64,000 nt of DNA from Pseudomonas sp. RIT-562 (lineage in GTDB: Bacteria; Pseudomonadota; Gammaproteobacteria; Pseudomonadales; Pseudomonadaceae). A program made the position numbers and the translations under genes. The notes under the pieces are model-generated. The model was not told the DNA's origin. It ran no database searches and saw only the letters and a program-made list of their open reading frames with translations. Below, in pieces: positions 24,560 to 32,813 of the stretch (position 1 is the stretch's first letter; each line of letters starts with the position of its first letter). The stretch spans positions 1-64,000 of the forward strand of contig NZ_JAPJIV010000016.1 of NCBI RefSeq assembly GCF_026241895.1, given 5' to 3'.

Positions 24560-24593
24560 AGGCGCAGCCGGCAACGGACTGCGCCTTTTTTTC
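24560..24593 (+). terminator. Rho-independent terminator of rhlB
   Basis: AGGCGCAG / CTGCGCCT stem with an inner CCG-GCAA-CGG hairpin, then seven T; 17 bp after the rhlB stop. Confidence 0.92.
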
Positions 24594-24625
24594 GTCCGGG
24601 TTTCGTTCAACAGGCTTGCCCAACA

Positions 24626-24657
24626 AAACTAAAAGTCCATAATGGACAAAATAGTTT
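24626..24657. promoter_or_regulatory. Candidate DauR operator before dauB
   Basis: A perfect palindrome GTCCAT-A-ATGGAC (24635-24647) lies inside outer arms AAACTA (24626-24631) and TAGTTT (24652-24657), so about 32 bp of near-symmetry. It lies 24-55 bp before the dauB start, where a repressor would block the promoter. In P. aeruginosa DauR represses dauBAR; that this is its site is inference. Confidence 0.6.
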
Positions 24658-24680
24658 AGATGCAGTCTCCGGAGCCGTTC

Positions 24681-25628
24681 ATGTCCAGCACGCCCTACGT
24701 GATCACCCAACCCCAGACCCGCGAACTGCTGGCGCAACTGGATGTTCCGCAGATTCTGCGCAAACTGTTTCGCGACCTGGCGGCCGGGCACGCGGTGCAA
24801 CCGGCGCAGCAACTGGTGGAATTTCCCCAAGGCGCCGGTGACTTCATCAACTACCTGGGTGTGCTGGCCGAAGACGGGGTGTACGGGGTCAAGACTTCAC
24901 CCTACATCGTGCGCGAGCAGGGCCCGTTGGTGACTGCGTGGACCTTGCTGATGTCGATGCAGACCGGCCAGCCGTTGTTACTGTGCGACGCCGCCGAACT
25001 GACCACGGCACGCACTGCCGCGACCACCGCCGTGGCAGTCGATGCCCTGGCCCCACAGAAGGCGCAGCGCCTGGCGATTATCGGCAGCGGCAAGGTGGCC
25101 CAGGCGCACCTGCATTATGTGAAGGGTCTGCGTGAGTGGCAGAGCATCAACCTCTATTCCCCCGGCCTGGACAGTCTTGATGCTGAAACGAAAGCGCGGC
25201 TCACAGGCCTTGACCCACGCCTGACACTGGCCACGAGTCGCGAAGCGGCCATCCACGACGCCGATGTGATCATGCTGTGTACCTCGTCCGCCGGCCCGGT
25301 CATCGACCCGTCCACCTTGAGCAAACCGGCACTGATCACCTCCATCAGCACCAACGCGCCACGGGCTCACGAAGTGCCGCCGCAAAGTCTCAGCGCCATG
25401 CAGGTGTTCTGCGACTACCGGGTGACCACGCCTGGTTCGGCCGGCGAGATGCTGATTGCCGGTGAACAACATGGCTGGGACAAAAGCGCCATCGTCGGCG
25501 ACCTGGCCGATTTGATCAGCGGCAAAGTGCAACGCCCCGCCTACGATCGCCACGTGTTTTTCCGCTCGATCGGCCTGGGCCTGGAAGACATTGCACTGGC
25601 CAATGCCATCTACCGCCTACAGCACTAA
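24681..25628 (+). CDS. dauB: NAD(P)-dependent L-arginine dehydrogenase DauB
   Basis: 315 residues from ATG 24681, which has a GGAG seven bases upstream; an ATG at 24660 has none. Member of the ornithine cyclodeaminase / mu-crystallin family with a Rossmann turn LAIIGSGKVAQAHLHYVKGL and the conserved Lys in YGVKTSPYIVREQGPLV. With DauA it converts D-arginine through 2-ketoarginine to L-arginine (two-component racemisation known from P. aeruginosa). First gene of dauBAR, behind a long palindrome. Confidence 0.93.
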   Translation: MSSTPYVITQPQTRELLAQLDVPQILRKLFRDLAAGHAVQPAQQLVEFPQGAGDFINYLGVLAEDGVYGVKTSPYIVREQGPLVTAWTLLMSMQTGQPLLLCDAAELTTARTAATTAVAVDALAPQKAQRLAIIGSGKVAQAHLHYVKGLREWQSINLYSPGLDSLDAETKARLTGLDPRLTLATSREAAIHDADVIMLCTSSAGPVIDPSTLSKPALITSISTNAPRAHEVPPQSLSAMQVFCDYRVTTPGSAGEMLIAGEQHGWDKSAIVGDLADLISGKVQRPAYDRHVFFRSIGLGLEDIALANAIYRLQH

Positions 25629-25641
25629 CACCACCACCCCC

Positions 25642-25727
25642 TGTAGGAGCCTGCTTGCTGGCGATCGCATCACCACGGTTCCCTGACAGACCGCGGCGCC
25701 TGTATCGCCGGCAAGCCGGCTCCTACA
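25642..25727. repeat. REP-type inverted pair, class GTAGGAGCCTGCTTGCTGGCGAT
   Basis: Facing units TGTAGGAGCCTGCTTGCTGGCGAT and ATCGCCGGCAAGCCGGCTCCTACA around ~38 bp, inserted in the dauB-dauA gap (143 bp). A related single element occurs at 27626-27669. It may affect expression within the operon. Confidence 0.88.
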
Positions 25728-25771
25728 AAGATCATCGAAACATTGGCATTTTCGCCCATCAGGAGACATGC

Positions 25772-26908
25772 ATGAGCCAGGCAGACTTCATCATCATCGG
25801 CGGCGGAATTGCCGGCGCTTCCACCGGCTTCTGGCTGTCGCAGCATGGCCGAGTGATTGTGCTCGAGCGTGAATCCCATCCGGCCTATCACTCCACCGGC
25901 CGTTCCGCCGCGCTGTACACCGCGGCCTATGGCACGCCGCAGGTCAGGGCGTTGACCCAGGCCAGCCGGGATTTCTTCGACGCGCCACCCGCCGGTTTCT
26001 GCGAACACCCGCTGCTGACTCCGCGCGGCGAGATGACCGTCGACTTCAGCGGCGACCCTGCCGAACTGCAGAACCAATACCTGAGCGCCAAGGCCACGGT
26101 GCCGGAAATGCAGATGCTCAGCGCCGAAGAGGCCTGCGTGCGCCTGCCGATCCTGCGTCGGGAAAAAGTTCATGGCGCGATCTATGACCCGACTGCCAGC
26201 GACATCGACACCGATGCCCTGCATCAGGGTTACCTGCGCGGTATCCGGCGCAACCAGGGCCAGGTCCTTACTGATACTGAGGTGCTGAGCCTGAGCCAGG
26301 ATGCCGAGGGCCTATGGCAGGTGCAAACCAACGGCCAGACCTTCAGCGCCCCGGTCGTTATCAACGCTGCCGGCGCCTGGGCCGACAAGATCGGCGAACT
26401 CGCCGGCGCCCAGCCGCTGGGCCTGCAACCCAAGCGGCGCGCGGCGTTCATCTTCGCCGGGCCGGAAGGCGTGGACATCCACCACTGGCCGATGCTGGTC
26501 AGCCTGGATGAATCGTTCTACATGAAGCCCGACGCCGGTATGTTCCTCGGCTCGCCGGCCAATGCCGACCCGGTCCAGCCCCATGATGTGCAGCCCGAAG
26601 AGCTGGACATCGCCATGGGCATCTACCAGATCGAGGAGGCCACCACCCTGACTATCCGCCGTCCGACCCGCACCTGGGCGGGGTTGCGCAGTTTTGTCAG
26701 CGACGGCGATTTGCTCTGCGGCTTCGATCCGCAGGTACCTGGGCTGTTCTGGGTGGCGGCTCAAGGGGGTTACGGGATTCAGACCTCTCCGGCGATGGGT
26801 CAGGCCAGTGCCGCACTGGTGCGCGGCGAGCCCCTGCCCGAAGCGCTGAGCCGATTCGGCCTGAACGCTGCCATGCTCGACCCTGCGCGCCTGAGCAAAC
26901 AGGGTTAG
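25772..26908 (+). CDS. dauA: FAD-dependent D-arginine dehydrogenase DauA
   Basis: 378 residues from ATG 25772, which follows an AGGAG; the open frame extends upstream only through REP DNA. The FAD-binding Rossmann fold is at the N-terminus (DFIIIGGGIAGASTGFWLS, glycines 10-15), followed by a DAO-family fold (HSTGRSAALYTAAYGT, VINAAGAWADKIG, WVAAQGGYGIQTSPAMG). It oxidises D-arginine and other D-amino acids to the keto acid plus ammonia. Middle gene of dauBAR. Confidence 0.94.
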   Translation: MSQADFIIIGGGIAGASTGFWLSQHGRVIVLERESHPAYHSTGRSAALYTAAYGTPQVRALTQASRDFFDAPPAGFCEHPLLTPRGEMTVDFSGDPAELQNQYLSAKATVPEMQMLSAEEACVRLPILRREKVHGAIYDPTASDIDTDALHQGYLRGIRRNQGQVLTDTEVLSLSQDAEGLWQVQTNGQTFSAPVVINAAGAWADKIGELAGAQPLGLQPKRRAAFIFAGPEGVDIHHWPMLVSLDESFYMKPDAGMFLGSPANADPVQPHDVQPEELDIAMGIYQIEEATTLTIRRPTRTWAGLRSFVSDGDLLCGFDPQVPGLFWVAAQGGYGIQTSPAMGQASAALVRGEPLPEALSRFGLNAAMLDPARLSKQG

Positions 26909-26989
26909 TCGGGTGACGTCCACCGCCGTTTGCGGCAAACTTCCAGCGCCCTGCCTTGTGGGCGCTGATGCCGCCTGGAGCGCCACTGA

Positions 26990-27616
26990 ATGAACGCCCC
27001 CGAGAGAGATCCGGCCCTGGATAACTACCGAGCCATCAGCGACGCGATTGCGACGCTGTTCTTTCCCCATGCCGAAGTCGTGCTGCACGATCTGCGCACG
27101 CAGAAAGTCGACTACATCGCCAACAACCTGTCGAAACGCGAAGTGGGCGACGACTCTTCGCTGGAAGACATGCTCAGTGAAGAGGTCAGCGAACGAAATA
27201 TTGGGCCGTATGAAAAGCTCAATTGGGATGGTCAGAAAATTCGCAGCTTGAGCAGTGTGTTGCGCGACAGTGATGGCCTCCCCTTGGCGGTACTGTGCAT
27301 CAATCTGAATATTTCGCTGTTCGAGAACGCCAAGGCGGCGCTGGATTTGTTCCTGTCGCCGAGCAAGCTGATACCGCAACCGGACTCACTGTTCCGCGAT
27401 GACTGGCAGGAGCGTATCAACACCTTCCTCCACGCCTGGCTGCGCGAGCGCCAGCTGAGCCTGAGCATGCTCACCCGCGACCACAAACGCGAACTGGTCC
27501 TGGCCCTGCACGCCGAAGGCGCCTTCAAAGGCAAAAGCGCCTCCAACTATGTGGCGAATGTCCTGAACATGGGACGGGCCACGGTGTACAAGCATTTGAA
27601 GGAACTCAAAGGCTGA
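26990..27616 (+). CDS. dauR: Transcriptional regulator DauR
   Basis: 208-residue protein with an N-terminal YheO-like PAS domain (about 10-125: SDAIATLFFPHAEVVLHDLR, VDYIANNLSKREVGDDSSLE, GLPLAVLCINLNISLFE) and a C-terminal HTH (YVANVLNMGRATVYKHLKEL). It is the orthologue by position and domains of P. aeruginosa DauR, which represses the dau genes and responds to D-arginine or its keto acid. Last gene of the operon, 81 bp after dauA. Confidence 0.93.
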   Translation: MNAPERDPALDNYRAISDAIATLFFPHAEVVLHDLRTQKVDYIANNLSKREVGDDSSLEDMLSEEVSERNIGPYEKLNWDGQKIRSLSSVLRDSDGLPLAVLCINLNISLFENAKAALDLFLSPSKLIPQPDSLFRDDWQERINTFLHAWLRERQLSLSMLTRDHKRELVLALHAEGAFKGKSASNYVANVLNMGRATVYKHLKELKG

Positions 27617-27625
27617 TTGCAGGGC

Positions 27626-27669
27626 TCGCCAGCGATGGCGGCCGTGGGATTGCCATCGCCGGCAAGCCG
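27626..27669. repeat. Imperfect REP-like palindrome between dauR and fhp
   Basis: GCCAGCGATGGC and GCCATCGCCGGC face each other in the 75-bp gap between two convergent genes. Weaker than the other repeats. It may also serve as a bidirectional terminator. Confidence 0.55.
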
Positions 27670-27691
27670 GGCTCCGTCAGAGGGGCGGTGG

Positions 27692-28873
27692 TTATTCCAG
27701 CGCGGATGCCGGGCCGAAGAACTCGTAGCGGCTTTGTTTTTCCGGCACACCCAACGCTTTGAGGTGGCGCTTGATCGCTGCCATGAAGCCTTTGGGCCCA
27801 AGGAAATAAGCGTCGAGATCACGCTCTGCGGGCAACCACTCGCCCAGCTGTTCCTGGCTTAAAAGACCAACCTTGTCGGCGGCCGGGCTCACGCCGTCAT
27901 CTTCGGCATAGCAATAGAAACGCTTGAGCTGCGGGTGACGTTCGGCAAGGCCGTCGATCCAGTCCCGGAACGCATGGACGCTGCCATTGCGCGCGCAGTG
28001 GATGAAGTGCACCGGTCGCTCAGTGGCCAGCGCCGCTTCCAGCATCGCCAGGGTCGGCGTGATACCAACGCCGCCACTGATCAGCACCAGGGGTTTGTCG
28101 CTGGCACTCAAGGTGAATTCACCCGACGGCGGGAACAGCTGGATGGACGCGCCCACATGCAGTTGGTCGTGCAGGTGATTGGAGGCACGCCCCCCTTGCT
28201 CACGCTTGACGCTGATGCGGTATTGCCCTTTGTTGGCCAAGGCCGACAGTGAATAGTTACGGCGAATTTCTTCACCATCCAGGATCAGTTTCATGCCGAT
28301 GTACTGGCCAGGTTCCGCCGCCAGGATCGGGCCCTTGTCCGCCGGCTCGAAATAGAACGAAATAATTTCCGCGCTCTCCTCGACCTTGGCCGCCACGATG
28401 AATTCCCGCGCCCCACGCCAACCGCCAGGCGCCTGCGCCTTCTGGTCGTAGATGGTCTTTTCCGCACCCATCAGGATATCGGCCAGTTGCCCATAAGCAG
28501 CGCCCCAGGCGGCCATCACTTCAGGCGTGGCGATCTCGTCACCCAGCACTTCGCTGATGGCTCGCAGCAAACAGGAGCCGACAATAGGGTAATGCTCCGG
28601 CAGAATCTGCAACGCCACGTGCTTGTTGATGATCTTCGCCACCAGGTCGCCCAACTGGTCGAGCTGATCGATGTGACGGGCATACATCAGCACGCCATTG
28701 GCCAGGGCGCGTGGCTGATCACCACTGGCCTGGTGGGCCTGGTTGAACAGCGGGCGCACTTGCGGGTATTCGGAGAGCATCATCCGGTAGAAATGGGTGA
28801 TCAACGCTTCGCCGCCGCTTTCCAGCAATGGCACGGTGGATTTGACGATTGCACGATCTTGAGCGCTCAGCAT
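27692..28873 (-). CDS. fhp: Flavohemoglobin (NO dioxygenase)
   Basis: 393 residues, full length for Hmp/Fhp. The globin domain has distal Y29 and Q53 and the proximal heme His H85. A ferredoxin-reductase domain follows, with the FAD motif RRNYSLS and the NAD motif ISGGVGITP. It oxidises nitric oxide to nitrate with O2 and NAD(P)H, detoxifying NO in the cytoplasm. It is divergent from its regulator gene fhpR. Ribosome-binding site AGGAG. Ends with EFFGPASALE, usual for the family. Confidence 0.95.
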   Translation of the reverse strand: MLSAQDRAIVKSTVPLLESGGEALITHFYRMMLSEYPQVRPLFNQAHQASGDQPRALANGVLMYARHIDQLDQLGDLVAKIINKHVALQILPEHYPIVGSCLLRAISEVLGDEIATPEVMAAWGAAYGQLADILMGAEKTIYDQKAQAPGGWRGAREFIVAAKVEESAEIISFYFEPADKGPILAAEPGQYIGMKLILDGEEIRRNYSLSALANKGQYRISVKREQGGRASNHLHDQLHVGASIQLFPPSGEFTLSASDKPLVLISGGVGITPTLAMLEAALATERPVHFIHCARNGSVHAFRDWIDGLAERHPQLKRFYCYAEDDGVSPAADKVGLLSQEQLGEWLPAERDLDAYFLGPKGFMAAIKRHLKALGVPEKQSRYEFFGPASALE

Positions 28874-28911
28874 AAGGTGACTCCTGGGTTTCTATTCGTT
28901 TGCCCTTAGGT

Positions 28912-28927
28912 ATCAGTTTTCATGCCA
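28912..28927 (-). promoter_or_regulatory. Weak sigma-54-like promoter of fhp
   Basis: On the minus strand TGGCATG-AAAA-CTGAT fits the -24 half (TGGCACG) well. The -12 half has GA where GC is expected. It lies 39-54 bp before the fhp start, downstream of the NorR-type sites, as expected for an enhancer-dependent promoter. Confidence 0.4.
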
Positions 28928-28968
28928 ATTTTAAAATCGTTATAAATCAGCTAGTTATGCTTAATATA

Positions 28969-29024
28969 GTCATTTAGACCTGAGTTGCTTTATAGTCAAA
29001 TCGACTATATGGAGTCACTATGAC
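28969..29024. promoter_or_regulatory. Three NorR/FhpR-type enhancer sites
   Basis: Three GT-N7-AC sites with GTC/GAC edges: GTCATTTAGAC (28969-28979), GTCAAATCGAC (28995-29005, inside TATAGTC/GACTATA) and GTCACTATGAC (29014-29024, spanning the fhpR start codon). E. coli NorR likewise binds three GT-N7-AC sites. The third would allow fhpR to repress itself. Confidence 0.7.
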
Positions 29025-30570
29025 TGCAAAATCCCTGCTCACCGCCCTGCTGCCCCTGGTCTCCGACCTGTCCCGCGAACTCCCGGAAGGTGAGCGCTAT
29101 CGACGCCTGCTCGAAGCCATGCGCGCCCTTTTGCCGTGCGACGCCGCAGCCCTGCTGCGCATCGACGGAGAGTGGCTGGTGCCGCTGGCAGTCGACGGCC
29201 TGAGCACCGACACCCTGGGACGACGCTTCAAAATCAGCGAGCATCCGCGCTTCGAAGCGCTGCTCAGCAGTCCTGGGCCCACCCGATTTGCCGCCGACAG
29301 CGAGTTGCCGGACCCTTACGATGGGTTGGTGGATGGCCTGCATGACCATTTGGAAGTCCATGATTGCATGGGCTGCCCGCTGTTTATCGACGAACGTCCG
29401 TGGGGCCTGCTGACCCTGGATGCACTCGATCCGCAAAGCTTCGAACCGATTGAGCTGGATGCACTGCAAGCCTTCGCCAGCCTGGCGGCGGCCACAGTCA
29501 ATGCCGCGGAACGGATCGAGCGCCTGGCCAACAGGGCCGAACACGAACATCAGCGCGCCGAGGTATATCGCCAGGCAAGCGGTCAGCAGAATCGCGAGAT
29601 GATCGGCCAGAGCAAGGCGCATAAACGCCTGGTTGAAGAAATCGACCTGGTGGGCGGCAGCGACCTGACCGTGTTGATCACTGGCGAAACCGGGGTTGGC
29701 AAGGAGCTGGTGGCTCAGGCCATCCACGCCTCTTCTGCCCGCGCCGACAAACCGATCATCAGCCTCAACTGCGCCGCCTTGCCCGACACCCTGGTCGAAA
29801 GCGAGCTGTTCGGCCACGTGCGCGGTGCTTTCACCGGTGCCACCAGTGACCGGCGCGGTAAATTCGAACTGGCCAATGGCGGCACGTTGTTTCTTGACGA
29901 AGTGGGCGAGCTGTCGCTGACCGTGCAGGCCAAACTGTTGCGCGTGCTGCAAAGCGGCCAGCTGCAACGGCTGGGGTCGGACAAGGAACATCAGGTGGAC
30001 GTGCGTTTGATCGCGGCGACCAACCGCGACCTCGCTGAAGAAGTGCGCAGCGGCCGCTATCGTGCCGATTTTTATCACCGCTTGAGCGTCTACCCACTGC
30101 TGGTGCCGGCGCTGCGTGAGCGCGGGCGCGATGTACTTCTACTCAGCGGCTACTTTCTGGAGCAGAACCGTTCACGCATGGGCCTCAATAGCCTGCGCCT
30201 CAACAGCGATGCCCAGGCTGCGCTGCTGGCCTACGACTGGCCGGGCAACGTGCGCGAGCTGGAACACCTGATCGGCAGGAGTGCCCTGAAGGCGCTGGGT
30301 CAGTGCAAGGAACGGCCGAAGATTCTCAGCCTGAGCGCGGCGGATCTCGACCTGCCCAATGGCAGCGTCGAAGTACTGGCGCAGCCACCAACCGTGGCTG
30401 CGCCAGCACTGGTGTCGGGAGACCTGCGCGAAGCGACCGACAGTTATCAGCGGCATTTGATCAGCGCTTGTCTGGAACGGCACCACAACAATTGGGCCAG
30501 CGCGGCACGGGAGCTGGGGCTGGATCGGGCGAATCTTGGGCGGATGGCCAAGCGCCTCGGCATGAAATAG
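29020..30570 (+). CDS. fhpR: NO-responsive sigma-54 activator FhpR (NorR-like)
   Basis: 516-residue enhancer-binding protein. The N-terminal GAF domain (1-170) has conserved H114-D115-C116 and D134 of the NorR non-heme iron site. The AAA+ domain has Walker A GETGVGKE at 222-229 and the sigma-54 contact loop GAFTGA at 269-274. The C-terminal Fis-type HTH ends in ACLERHHNNWASAARELGLD. It senses NO and turns on fhp, divergent from it. Known as FhpR in P. aeruginosa; called NorR elsewhere. Confidence 0.94.
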   Translation: MTAKSLLTALLPLVSDLSRELPEGERYRRLLEAMRALLPCDAAALLRIDGEWLVPLAVDGLSTDTLGRRFKISEHPRFEALLSSPGPTRFAADSELPDPYDGLVDGLHDHLEVHDCMGCPLFIDERPWGLLTLDALDPQSFEPIELDALQAFASLAAATVNAAERIERLANRAEHEHQRAEVYRQASGQQNREMIGQSKAHKRLVEEIDLVGGSDLTVLITGETGVGKELVAQAIHASSARADKPIISLNCAALPDTLVESELFGHVRGAFTGATSDRRGKFELANGGTLFLDEVGELSLTVQAKLLRVLQSGQLQRLGSDKEHQVDVRLIAATNRDLAEEVRSGRYRADFYHRLSVYPLLVPALRERGRDVLLLSGYFLEQNRSRMGLNSLRLNSDAQAALLAYDWPGNVRELEHLIGRSALKALGQCKERPKILSLSAADLDLPNGSVEVLAQPPTVAAPALVSGDLREATDSYQRHLISACLERHHNNWASAARELGLDRANLGRMAKRLGMK

Positions 30571-30618
30571 CGAGGAACCCAGCTCGACCGGTCAAAATTG
30601 AAAGGATGAAAATGCCCG

Positions 30619-30737
30619 TGTAGCAGCTGCCGAAGGCTGCGTTCGGCTGCGCAGCAGACGTAAAATCGGCGGTTATACCGCGTTATCCGGATTCACGACT
30701 GCTACGCAGCCGAACGCAGGCTTCGCCAGCTGCTACA
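30619..30737. repeat. 119-bp REP doublet, class GTAGCAGCTGCCGAAGGCTGCG (copy 1)
   Basis: Facing REP units TGTAGCAGCTGCCGAAGGCT and its complement, with a centre containing CCGCGTTATCCGGATTCACG. The whole element, centre included, matches 40507-40625 in the opposite orientation, so it is one composite unit (BIME type). Confidence 0.88.
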
Positions 30738-30862
30738 AAGGTCGCGTCAGCCGACAATACCGGTATTTAACCTAAAGCCTGCCCGCAACAAGTCGATAAC
30801 CCGGCATCGATAGTTGTTGGCGCTCCCCACAGCGCCCTCACCTTTTTCCACAGAAGGTTTTT

Positions 30863-31765
30863 ATGTCCTCCACCAAAGCCCGCGCAGACTCACTTTCGCT
30901 TCTGCTATTTACCTTGCGCAGCGGCAAGCTGATGGCGATCAACCTGCTGAAAGTCAGTGAAATCATCCCCTGCCCAGCCCTGACCAAACTGCCGGAGTCA
31001 CACCCCCACGTCAAAGGCATCGCCACCCTGCGCGGCATGTCGTTGTCGGTGATCGACCTCAGCCGCGCCATCGGCGAGAGGCCGCTGGAAGATCCCAACG
31101 GTGGCTGCCTGATCGTCACCGACGTCAGCCGCTCGAAGCAGGGCCTGCACGTGCAGGCGGTGAGCAAGATCGTCCACTGCCTGACCACTGACATCCGCCC
31201 TCCGCCCTACGGCTCTGGCGGTTTGCGCTCGTACATCACCGGGGTGACTTCGGTCGACGGCACGTTGGTGCAAGTTCTGGATATCGAAAAGGTCATTCAC
31301 GGCATCGCCCCGGCCCAGATCGAATCGGCGCCGACCGAACTCAGCATGGAAGACGCCGAAACACTCGGCAATGCACGGATACTGGTAGTCGACGACAGCC
31401 AGACTGCGCTGCAGCAATCGGTGCACACCCTGCGCAATCTCGGCCTGCAATGCCACACCGCGCGCAGCGCCAAGGAAGCCATCGACTGCCTGCTGGACTT
31501 GCAAGGCACCGAACAGCAGATCAACCTGATCGTTTCAGACATTGAGATGTCGGAGATGGACGGCTATGCCTTCACCCGAACCTTGCGTGAAACGCCGGAC
31601 TTCGCGCACCTTTATGTGCTGCTGCACACTTCCCTGGACAGTGCGATGAACAGTGAAAAGGCCCGTCTCGCTGGCGCGAACGCGGTGCTGACCAAGTTCT
31701 CCTCGCCAGAGTTGACCAAGTGCCTGATCGAAGCCGCCAGGGCTGTCGCAGAACAAGGTCATTGA
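30863..31765 (+). CDS. cheV: Chemotaxis coupling protein CheV (CheW + receiver)
   Basis: 300 residues. The CheW domain (about 8-160) begins LSLLLFTLRSGKLMAINLLKVSEI and links receptors to CheA. The receiver domain (about 172-298) has the acidic pair in ILVVDDSQTA, phosphoacceptor D226 (LIVSDIEMSEMDG) and Lys in AVLTKFSSP. This two-part order defines CheV, thought to act as a phosphate sink or adaptor. No che operon is nearby, so it is a stand-alone gene. The acetyltransferase gene follows 3 bp after the stop. Confidence 0.94.
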   Translation: MSSTKARADSLSLLLFTLRSGKLMAINLLKVSEIIPCPALTKLPESHPHVKGIATLRGMSLSVIDLSRAIGERPLEDPNGGCLIVTDVSRSKQGLHVQAVSKIVHCLTTDIRPPPYGSGGLRSYITGVTSVDGTLVQVLDIEKVIHGIAPAQIESAPTELSMEDAETLGNARILVVDDSQTALQQSVHTLRNLGLQCHTARSAKEAIDCLLDLQGTEQQINLIVSDIEMSEMDGYAFTRTLRETPDFAHLYVLLHTSLDSAMNSEKARLAGANAVLTKFSSPELTKCLIEAARAVAEQGH

Positions 31766-31768
31766 GGC

Positions 31769-32251
31769 TTGAGCAAGGATTACTGCTTTCTGATGCGGCG
31801 CAACCTTGCTGAAGTTGTGCCTGCGATCACCTGGCCCCGGGGAATCGTCCTCGGCGAATACTGCCCGGAGAGCGCTGAAGCCGTTCATCGCTTGATGGAA
31901 TCGGGTTATGAGCACGGTGGCGGCCGCGTGCCGGCACTGGATGTCTGGCAACAGCGTTTTGCAACCGATCCGGAATACGACCCGTCCCTGTGCTTCATCG
32001 CACTGGATGCCGCAGGTATTGTCGGAGTTTGCCAGTGCTGGACGAGCGCCTACATCAAAAACCTGGTGGTGCATCCACGGGCTCAGGGCCAAGGATTGGG
32101 CCGGGCGCTGCTGCTACATGCTTTCAACGTGTTTCAGCAAAGGCGCGAAGGGTTTGTCGATTTAAAGGTGCTGGAAGACAACCTCAGGGCGCAGCGGCTG
32201 TATGAAAGTGTCGGGATGTCTGTGGTTCGCCGGGAGCGGGTTCCTGCCTGA
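31769..32251 (+). CDS. GNAT-family N-acetyltransferase
   Basis: 160 residues from a TTG at 31769; the first ATG (31793) would remove only eight residues. The core acetyl-CoA motif A is IKNLVVHPRAQGQGLGRALLLHAF (about 93-116), with Q/RxxGxG/A, followed by FVDLKVLEDNLRAQRLYESVGM, the usual motif B. The substrate is unknown. The start is 3 bp after cheV, so the two are likely co-transcribed, but I see no functional tie. Confidence 0.85.
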   Translation: MSKDYCFLMRRNLAEVVPAITWPRGIVLGEYCPESAEAVHRLMESGYEHGGGRVPALDVWQQRFATDPEYDPSLCFIALDAAGIVGVCQCWTSAYIKNLVVHPRAQGQGLGRALLLHAFNVFQQRREGFVDLKVLEDNLRAQRLYESVGMSVVRRERVPA

Positions 32252-32258
32252 TGGCGCC

Positions 32259-32334
32259 AAGATCGCAGCCTTCGGCAGCTCCTACAGGCGAACGCATGCC
32301 ACCCCGTAGGAGCTGCCGAAGGCTGCGATCTTTT
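32259..32334. repeat. REP-type inverted pair, class GTAGGAGCTGCCGAAGGCTGCG
   Basis: AAGATCGCAGCCTTCGGCAG and its complement face each other around a ~20-bp centre. Same class as 17491-17596. It starts only a few bases after the acetyltransferase stop. Confidence 0.9.
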
Positions 32335-32402
32335 GGCGATTTCAGGCAACCCTACCCTCTTGAGGCATACTCGACCTGACATCACCAAGGATCCCTGCCC
32401 CC

Positions 32403-32729
32403 ATGAAAGCAATCACCCTGACCGTCATCTGCCTCACTGCCCTGGCCACTCAAGCCCAGGCCTCCAGCCCCGACGCCTGGGCAGCCTTCGACAAAGCAGT
32501 GCTCGCCAGTTGCACCAAGGCCAGCGGCCTGAAAAACCCCAAGCCGGTCGGCACCGCCGCCCAATTCGATGATCGCGTCGGCTACACCGCGCTGCTGCTG
32601 CAGGGCCAGTACCCGCAAAAACACATGAAAGGCCAGCAAGGCACCGAGCTGTGCCTCTACAACAAGAAAAGCAAAACAGCCTACGCCACCGAATGGGATT
32701 CGATCCGCGCGCCGGGCAAAACCCAATGA
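32403..32729 (+). CDS. Small periplasmic hypothetical protein
   Basis: 108 residues with a clear signal peptide (1-20, MKAITLTVICLTALATQAQA|SS). The mature part (~88 residues) has two Cys (SCTKA and LCLYN), probably one disulfide, and the pattern GYTALLLQGQYPQKHMKG...ELCLYNKKSKTAYATEWDSI. It resembles small conserved Pseudomonas exported proteins of unknown function. No partner gene is evident; the next gene starts 84 bp later. Confidence 0.75.
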   Translation: MKAITLTVICLTALATQAQASSPDAWAAFDKAVLASCTKASGLKNPKPVGTAAQFDDRVGYTALLLQGQYPQKHMKGQQGTELCLYNKKSKTAYATEWDSIRAPGKTQ

Positions 32730-32813
32730 GTGGCGCATAACTTGCTTCCACGCAGGCCTTCGCGGTGATTTTCCGTCACCGTTCTCCTGCTTCCGGATGC
32801 GACTGACCGCTCA

